Source: an uncultured Eubacterium sp. (lineage in GTDB: Bacteria; Bacillota; Clostridia; Lachnospirales; Lachnospiraceae). From it: DNA of 45,693 nucleotides. Position 1 is the stretch's first letter; each line of letters starts with the position of its first letter. The position numbers and the translations under genes are program-made. Under the pieces are notes generated by a model. It was not told where the DNA came from. It saw only the letters and a list, made by a program, of their open reading frames with translations, and ran no database searches. Positions 40,113 through 45,693 of this stretch are shown here, in pieces. The stretch spans positions 1 through 45,693 of the forward strand of contig CAOKNO010000013.1 in assembly GCA_948470065.1 (NCBI GenBank), read 5' to 3'.

Positions 40113-43100
40113 TTATTGGATCTTCACCGTCTTTTTCAGCCCTTTGTTTTTCAGCAGTTTTTTATAGCTGCTCTTTTTGCTCTTCGGCGCTGAAATCTTT
40201 GCCTTCGATGAAATACCCTGGAACGCCTGTTTCCCAACATTCTTTAGCTTCTTCGTCTTAATGGTGATGCTCTTTAATTTCTTATCCTTGTAGAACGCCT
40301 GCTTCCCGATGGTAGTTACGTTTTTGCCAATGGTAACCCGCTCAAGCTTCTTACAGTTGTAGAATGCCTTTGTACCGATGGTAACGACATTGCTTCCGAT
40401 CGTAACCTTTGTAAGCTTTTTATAATTCTGGAATGCTTTCGTGCCCACTGCCGTCACTTTGCATTTTATGCCGTTTAAGGTGACGGCCGCCGGGACAGTG
40501 AGCGTCTTGCGGTTTTTGTCAGACGCGCCTACCAGCGTTACGGAGCCTGATTTCCCCGAAAGCTTCGTAACCTTATACTTTAACCCTTTGTAAGTGTACG
40601 TATGCTTTACCTTAATCTTCGGTGCGGCTTTCTTTAAGCCCTTGTAAGCCTGTTCTAATGCAGTACGCGCTTGGTCTACCTCTGCCTGGGTGATGGATTT
40701 TGCATCCAGCGCTTTTTTGGCGTTCGTAAGGGCGGCAGAGAATACGTTCCAGCTTTCTTTGGTATAGCTTGCCTGCTTTAAGGAAACATATTTCTGATAA
40801 GAAGCCTGAAGCGCAGCTTTATTTACCTGGGCTACTGGCGGCTTCTCCTGCTTCTTCAACCCTTTGTATGCTGCTTCCAACTCCTTAGCCGCGTTGTCTA
40901 CTTCTTCCTGGGTAGCGTCCGCTTTATCCAATATATCCTTTGCATGATTCCTTGCAGACTGGAATACCTTGAAGCTTTCCTCTGTATAGCCGTCGGCTTT
41001 TACCTCTTCGTATTCCTTATAAAGGTTTTCTAATGCTGTCTTATCTACTGGCGGCTTCTCAGCTTCCTTCAGTTCATTTTTGCCGACTAACAGGCAGTTC
41101 TTTGCCAGCCTTACGTCAATCAGGTTGCTTGCCGGCTGCTTTAACACACGGTCTGCATAGCCAAGCGCCCATGACACACGGGATGCGGATTCTTCTGTAT
41201 AGCCTGCAAGCTGGATCCCAGAAACCTCGTCTAAGCATGTGGACAGCTTTTCCTTCTCTTCTGCCACATCCAAGCGATCCCCGGTATGTACCTTAATTTC
41301 GTCTGAAACCAGTTCTTCTTCACGTCCATTGATGGAAATGATACGTACGAAATAATCTTTGTCGTTTTCCGGCACGCTGATGCTCAACTTCTCGGAACGT
41401 GCGCCGCTGTTATTCTGGGATAGGCAGCAGACCTCGTTGGTATAGACGCCTGGCTCTGTCCCATAGACGATCTTATATTCCCCAGAGCTCCCAAACCTTG
41501 GGAATTTTATCTGGATGGTCTTATGTGCGCCAAACGCTTCTTCCACATAACGGCTATACCCGTCGAACGCAGCCAAATCCTCTTCTGTCACAGGCCGTAC
41601 GGATACATTGTCTGCTGAGAATACTTTCTCATAGGAACGCAGCCCGATCATGCCCCGCTCAAAACGGGTATTTATGAAGCGCGTCAGGAACTGCCCATCC
41701 AAATAGAGCGCTACCATATCGCCATATACCACGGCCTTCAGACGGTATTCCTTGCCATTCTCAAAGGCAGGAAGGCTCTCCCTCGCCGTCTGGTTCCATC
41801 CATTCTGCGCGTACCCCAGGATATAATATCCCGTGCCGTCGTTATTATTCCCAATCCCAAAGTAATTCCCGAAATAATTATCGGATCCATTGTCGCTGAC
41901 ATTTGTGACACGGTACATTAACCCGGCGTTCTGTGTGCTGTCCCCATCCAATGCAATGGAAACCTCCGCCACATAATCGGTCCAGTCCTCATCCCCGGCA
42001 ACTGCTTTTACGTTATTGCTAGACGCCATGTGGAGTTTCCCATCGGCAAACTGCATTTTGGAAAGATCCCCGCAAAGGCGCCATTTTGCACTGGAAGCCT
42101 CGGTATCTTCAAAATCATCGTTAAATTCTGCTGGTACTTCCACAGGCGGCTGCCCCGGGCCTGGCTGTTCTTTGTCTGGGAACAGCTTTTCCTCTTCGTC
42201 CGTCAATTCACGCACCTGGAAGTAGGAGGCTTCAAACGGCTGCTTCCAAGAACGAAGCCCTACCGAGCCATACTGGAATTTACTGTCCTCAAACTCAAAA
42301 ATCAAAACATCGTCCACATAAATTTTAAACAAGTTGCCGCAAACCAATACTTTAAGATGGTACGCCTTATTCGGCTCATAATCAAACGCCTTTACTTCCT
42401 TTATCGTGTTCCACGCCCCATTGGCATAGCCGACTTTAATCCCGCCGCCAATCGCGTCAATCCCGGCATAATAGCCTTTGTAGCTATCCGCCCCTGCATC
42501 CGTCACGTCGCTGCAGCGGAACATAATCCCAAAATCACGCTGCGTCTGCTGCGGCCCTGTCAGGGTAGCCTCAACGGCGTAATCCGTCCATTCTTCTTCC
42601 CCGGTATTTGCCATGACTTTCAGGTTCGTGCTGGATCCAATACTGATTTTCCCAGGTTCAAACGTCACAGAACCCTGCGGATCGTATACGGTCCACTTCG
42701 CCTTGCTTGCCTCTGGATCTGCGAAATCGTCTTCAAAAAAAGACACTTCCTGGGATGCAAAGGTGGCGACTGCTTCATTGGAGGCCATCTGCCTTCCATT
42801 TGCCGTCATAACTACCTGGAAATAATACGTTTCCCCAGGCGTAAGGCCTGTGATCATCGCTTTCTTACTGAAGAAATTCGTCGCTGTCTTCGTATATTCG
42901 CCGCTCTTTGTCCCATAGCGCACAGAATAGAACCCATCCGCACGGTCAATGTTCGTCGTCAAAGAAACGCTTGTGCCATCCTGCGCAGCAGTTGCAGAAA
43001 GGATCTTCGGTCCTTCAAATACTTCAGACGGGATGACCTCAATCCCGGTAATCGTAACATTATCGTTCCCGATAAACCGGATGTTGTTGTATTTGCCATA

Positions 43101-45443
43101 TTCAAAATAGAAATGCTTGTCTTTCCCTGGGACAATGGACGCCAGATGCTCTAACGTAGCTGGGGATGTTCCAGTGAACTCCATCTCTCCTTCGTACATT
43201 TCATTGATATTCACTTTCAGCTTCCCAGTCCCTGTATAGGATACCTTTAAGGTATAATCGGACGCATTCGGGACAACCACGTTATCAAACTCCACGGTTT
43301 TCTCTGTCCCTTCTAGGTAAACATTCGCGTCTTCGGCAGCCCTTACGGTCTTCCCATCCTCTGGCGCTGTCCCAACCGTCGGCATCTGCGTGATACGCAG
43401 CCTTGTACACCCATACGGTACGAGCTCCACGTCTTTTTGCAGCGAAACATCCTCTGCAATTGGGGAATACGGCGGCTCTGGCACAACGTTGCCTTTAAGC
43501 TGCCAGTCTGGGATCAGCTGCCCTTTCACCTTCATGGTGATCGGCGCATTGCTTAAGGTAAACGGCTGGAGCGCAACCTCATCCGCAACCGAAATCTGGA
43601 AGGATTCCTGCAGCGATTCCTCATTAATCACAAGGGCATAATTCCAATCGCTTGCCGGGTATACTTCTCTCCGGTCAAATTCCCCTACCGGCTGGTACTG
43701 GATCTGGCGCACGGAGTCATCCGATGCGACCCGCCAGTCTTCTTCTACCCTAAGCGCGAAAATCAACGGCCCATATTCAACTGCCGTGGAATTGTTATAC
43801 CATGTAGAGGTACGGACTTCCATCGGGAATGTGACGGTAACCTGATCCTCTGCGCTCCAATTACGTTCAATCGAAACAAATCCGTCCTCGCTGTCTGCCG
43901 TATACGCCGTCCCATTGACCTGAATACTTGGGGATTTACACCAAGCAGGGATACGAAGCTTCAGCGGGAATGTTGCCTGCTCGCCGGAATATTCCAGATG
44001 GATGGTATCTTTAAACGGATAATCCGTAGTCTCTTCAAACACGGCAACCTTCCCGTCCGCTACCTTCGCCGTTACGGTATTCGGCCCATAAGCGACAAGC
44101 GCAAGCCCGTTGTCCTTCGTTGCCATCCACATATTCTGGACGAATTTCGGCCAGCCCATATGCATGTTCGGGAAACAGCATTCAAACCCAGTCGGCGCGC
44201 CATATGCACTGTCATCCCCATGGTCGCAGTCAAACTCATGGTTCCCATGCGTACCCATGACCTGGTTCTGCGCCTGGTAATAATTATGCCCGGTATAATC
44301 TGGCGTATAGCCTGCTGGAAGGTTATTATAAGCCGTCCGTTCCATTTCATCCCCCAGCCAGCTTTCCCCTGTGATGCCAAGGGAAATCTCATTGGACAAG
44401 AGGCTCTCTACGACAGAACACAGCTCCGCCCCGCGGTACGGGAGGTTCTCCCTGGCTGCTTCGTCGGAATTGGCCAGGTTGTCCACACGGCCATGGTCAA
44501 TTCCCATATTGAAGATCCCTTGCTTTAAGGCGCTTTTATCATCCTCACGCCCTGGAAGCTGGCTTAAGACTGCCGGGGTCTTCATCGCCTGCGTCGTATT
44601 TACCACATGCTCGCGCACGGTCGTATTGCGGAACACATCCAACCAGTTCAGCCCGCTGTTTTGGGATATGGTCTGGCTTGCCAAAAGCTCCGCCAGTTCG
44701 ATAATCCAATCGGACCCCTCTGGGCGCCCTGCGTCAAATACACGGTCGTAGTACCAGAGCAGCACTTCGATGTTGTCGCCGCCGCGGGAAGCTGCCCAAG
44801 ACTCCAAACGCTTGGACGGAAGCCGCCCTAACTGGTAACGGAAATATTTCTCAAAGAATGGGAGGACACGCTGGTCTGGGTTCCCTTCTAACTCTGTCGC
44901 TTCATAATAATCACGGATGACCTGGAGGATCACCATACGCGGCCACCAGTCCCATCCGTTCGAACTGCCGTCCCCATCGTTCAAAGGCCCCATAAAGCCG
45001 TTATCCCGCTGGCTGCCTAAGATGAAATCAATCCATTCCATTGCATCTTCCTGTAAGCCCTGATCGCCAAGCGCCCATGCCAGGGACGTAAGGCCACGCA
45101 GATAGTAAGCCCCTTTCTCCCAGCCATCGCCTCTGCCGCCCCGCCAGCCGTTGTCTGGCCCATAGAGCGGGTAATCGTCATGCAGCGCCGAGGTCAGGCC
45201 GTTTTTCTGTAGGTAAAGCTGCTGTAAAAGCCAGTCCTTGGCTTCTACCGCACCCATGGGAAGCTGGACAAATTCCGATTCGTTCAGCTTTCCTTGGTTG
45301 GAGAAGTAATTCAGGTTCCCTCTTTGCTCTACAGTTTTTTCTGCCGGAGGTATATTAGCAGAAGACGCCATAGACGGCGTAACAAAAATCGCAGTACATG
45401 CCATCGTAATGGATAGCAGGAAGGGTAGTACTCGTTTCTTCAT
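40113..45443 (-). CDS. Secreted multidomain GH127-like glycosidase with FIVAR and LRR_5 domains
   Basis: A 1776-residue exported protein. Residues 1-27 are a signal peptide (RVLPFLLSITMACTAIFVTP). Residues about 60-650 resemble GH127/beta-L-arabinofuranosidase (PF07944) with the zinc and nucleophile residues in place: E340 and C342 (GAELCSVVE), C422 and C423 (ECCFPNMHMGW). A carbohydrate-binding-like domain (about 700-805), Fn3-like segment (about 820-900), two concanavalin/DUF1080-like domains (about 900-1080 and 1105-1290), another Fn3-like segment, three FIVAR repeats (about 1390-1600) and C-terminal BspA-type LRRs (about 1630-1750) follow. No LPXTG motif. Probably attacks arabinose-containing or related glycans outside the cell. 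AGAGGTG precedes the ATG. Confidence 0.82.
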   Translation of the reverse strand: MKKRVLPFLLSITMACTAIFVTPSMASSANIPPAEKTVEQRGNLNYFSNQGKLNESEFVQLPMGAVEAKDWLLQQLYLQKNGLTSALHDDYPLYGPDNGWRGGRGDGWEKGAYYLRGLTSLAWALGDQGLQEDAMEWIDFILGSQRDNGFMGPLNDGDGSSNGWDWWPRMVILQVIRDYYEATELEGNPDQRVLPFFEKYFRYQLGRLPSKRLESWAASRGGDNIEVLLWYYDRVFDAGRPEGSDWIIELAELLASQTISQNSGLNWLDVFRNTTVREHVVNTTQAMKTPAVLSQLPGREDDKSALKQGIFNMGIDHGRVDNLANSDEAARENLPYRGAELCSVVESLLSNEISLGITGESWLGDEMERTAYNNLPAGYTPDYTGHNYYQAQNQVMGTHGNHEFDCDHGDDSAYGAPTGFECCFPNMHMGWPKFVQNMWMATKDNGLALVAYGPNTVTAKVADGKVAVFEETTDYPFKDTIHLEYSGEQATFPLKLRIPAWCKSPSIQVNGTAYTADSEDGFVSIERNWSAEDQVTVTFPMEVRTSTWYNNSTAVEYGPLIFALRVEEDWRVASDDSVRQIQYQPVGEFDRREVYPASDWNYALVINEESLQESFQISVADEVALQPFTLSNAPITMKVKGQLIPDWQLKGNVVPEPPYSPIAEDVSLQKDVELVPYGCTRLRITQMPTVGTAPEDGKTVRAAEDANVYLEGTEKTVEFDNVVVPNASDYTLKVSYTGTGKLKVNINEMYEGEMEFTGTSPATLEHLASIVPGKDKHFYFEYGKYNNIRFIGNDNVTITGIEVIPSEVFEGPKILSATAAQDGTSVSLTTNIDRADGFYSVRYGTKSGEYTKTATNFFSKKAMITGLTPGETYYFQVVMTANGRQMASNEAVATFASQEVSFFEDDFADPEASKAKWTVYDPQGSVTFEPGKISIGSSTNLKVMANTGEEEWTDYAVEATLTGPQQTQRDFGIMFRCSDVTDAGADSYKGYYAGIDAIGGGIKVGYANGAWNTIKEVKAFDYEPNKAYHLKVLVCGNLFKIYVDDVLIFEFEDSKFQYGSVGLRSWKQPFEASYFQVRELTDEEEKLFPDKEQPGPGQPPVEVPAEFNDDFEDTEASSAKWRLCGDLSKMQFADGKLHMASSNNVKAVAGDEDWTDYVAEVSIALDGDSTQNAGLMYRVTNVSDNGSDNYFGNYFGIGNNNDGTGYYILGYAQNGWNQTARESLPAFENGKEYRLKAVVYGDMVALYLDGQFLTRFINTRFERGMIGLRSYEKVFSADNVSVRPVTEEDLAAFDGYSRYVEEAFGAHKTIQIKFPRFGSSGEYKIVYGTEPGVYTNEVCCLSQNNSGARSEKLSISVPENDKDYFVRIISINGREEELVSDEIKVHTGDRLDVAEEKEKLSTCLDEVSGIQLAGYTEESASRVSWALGYADRVLKQPASNLIDVRLAKNCLLVGKNELKEAEKPPVDKTALENLYKEYEEVKADGYTEESFKVFQSARNHAKDILDKADATQEEVDNAAKELEAAYKGLKKQEKPPVAQVNKAALQASYQKYVSLKQASYTKESWNVFSAALTNAKKALDAKSITQAEVDQARTALEQAYKGLKKAAPKIKVKHTYTYKGLKYKVTKLSGKSGSVTLVGASDKNRKTLTVPAAVTLNGIKCKVTAVGTKAFQNYKKLTKVTIGSNVVTIGTKAFYNCKKLERVTIGKNVTTIGKQAFYKDKKLKSITIKTKKLKNVGKQAFQGISSKAKISAPKSKKSSYKKLLKNKGLKKTVKIQ

Positions 45444-45469
45444 AAAAACACCTCTTTCCGATACAATGA

Positions 45470-45488
45470 TTCACAAAATCTTCACAAA
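45470..45488 (-). promoter_or_regulatory. Direct repeat at the GH127 transcription start region
   Basis: TTTGTGAA occurs twice with an 11-base period (forward strand TTCACAAA at 45470-45477 and 45481-45488), just downstream of the -10 box: a possible repressor site. Confidence 0.35.
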
Positions 45489-45491
45489 TTC

Positions 45492-45497
45492 ATTATA
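45492..45497 (-). promoter_or_regulatory. -10 box of the GH127-like gene
   Basis: Perfect TATAAT on the reverse strand about 50 bases before the start codon. No -35 box is recognisable, which suggests dependence on an activator. Confidence 0.5.
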
Positions 45498-45518
45498 CCG
45501 TTCCAAAAAGACGAAATC

Positions 45519-45536
45519 TTTACAGTATTTTACAGT
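45519..45536 (-). promoter_or_regulatory. Tandem repeat at the -35 region of the GH127-like gene
   Basis: ACTGTAAA occurs twice with a 10-base period (forward strand TTTACAGT at 45519-45526 and 45529-45536), one helical turn apart, just upstream of the missing -35 box. Confidence 0.4.
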
Positions 45537-45569
45537 CTTTTTCTAATATTTTCTCCTTCTTTCTACAAA

Positions 45570-45608
45570 TAAAAAAATGCCTGCGGCGGGTTGCTTTTGC
45601 AACATTAC
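45570..45608 (-). repeat. Stem-loop element, copy 2
   Basis: On the reverse strand AAGGAGTAATGTTGC, loop AAAA, GCAAC, then CCGCCGCAGG and a T run. About 33 of 38 bases match the core at 38566-38605. The hairpin stem GTTGC/GCAAC is identical in both; two of the changes fall in its loop. Confidence 0.55.
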
Positions 45609-45693
45609 TCCTTTTTTGAATGCCATTAGAAACGGTACCGTGTTTTTCAGCCTGTCTCAGCTGTTTTCTCGAAATTACACCCGGCGCGGCAGC

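Noticed and set aside
42030-43154. A 374-codon open frame on the forward strand inside the GH127-like gene
   Set aside because: It lies entirely antisense to a well-supported gene, has no ribosome site, and its sequence (rich in Arg, Phe, Ile, Pro without recognisable domains) is the mirror of the real protein's codons.
45532-45693. Open frame on the reverse strand at the right edge, possibly the end of an upstream gene
   Set aside because: About 50 codons without stop but no recognisable family, and it runs through the repeated stem-loop; too little sequence to call.
1-45693. CRISPR arrays, tRNA or rRNA genes, insertion sequences
   Set aside because: None recognised on reading both strands; repeats found are few, local and not regularly spaced.

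Overview
The window looks like chromosomal DNA from a sporulating Gram-positive anaerobe of the Lachnospiraceae (Clostridia). The clues are moderate GC, strong AGGAGG-type ribosome sites, sigma-A promoters with 17-bp spacers, a short HisG paired with HisZ, RecU, the rsmD-coaD-ylbJ neighbourhood, a flavodiiron protein, and large secreted LRR_5/FIVAR proteins of gut-commensal type. No tRNA, rRNA, CRISPR array, insertion sequence or intact prophage was seen. Genus and species cannot be fixed from the sequence alone.

Layout. Positions 1-6606 hold the start of rplU (ribosomal protein L21) with promoter and leader, a DUF4317 gene on the other strand, an AEC transporter, and an operon of a B12-type radical SAM protein (TIGR03960), its partner (TIGR03936/DUF2344) and RNase G. 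Next come a fructosamine-kinase-like gene and a small membrane protein. Positions 8436-13640 are the histidine operon hisZ-hisG-hisD-hisB-hisIE; its last product carries an N-terminal HisA/HisF-like domain that looks catalytically dead. recU lies just upstream. Positions 14327-16905 carry a Cu/Zn superoxide dismutase without signal peptide, a tyrosine-recombinase-like protein missing most catalytic residues, and an RluA-type pseudouridine synthase. Positions 17150-26868 are a tightly packed run: pepD, an M23 peptidase, an RsuA/RluB pseudouridine synthase, DegV, a large secreted LRR/Big2 protein, a HAD phosphatase and YgiQ. ylbJ (26921-27835) runs the other way behind a SigE-like promoter.

Positions 27844-34845 form one long housekeeping operon (yicC-gmk-rpoZ-rimO-pgsA-cinA-rsmD-coaD and a coiled-coil gene) from a good sigma-A promoter. 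After it come an MBL-fold hydrolase with rnhA, then an ECF sigma factor operon (sigma, zinc-finger anti-sigma, TM2-like protein, small membrane protein), then fprA behind a long hairpin. The window ends with a 1776-residue secreted GH127-like glycosidase carrying Fn3-like, concanavalin-like, FIVAR and LRR_5 domains.

Most genes are ordinary housekeeping. The parts most worth a second look are the HisF-like/HisIE fusion, the degenerate recombinase, the radical SAM-RNase G-L21 block, the leaderless SigE-type ylbJ, the ECF operon, a 131-bp hairpin element, and a stem-loop sequence found twice, each time upstream of an accessory gene or operon.
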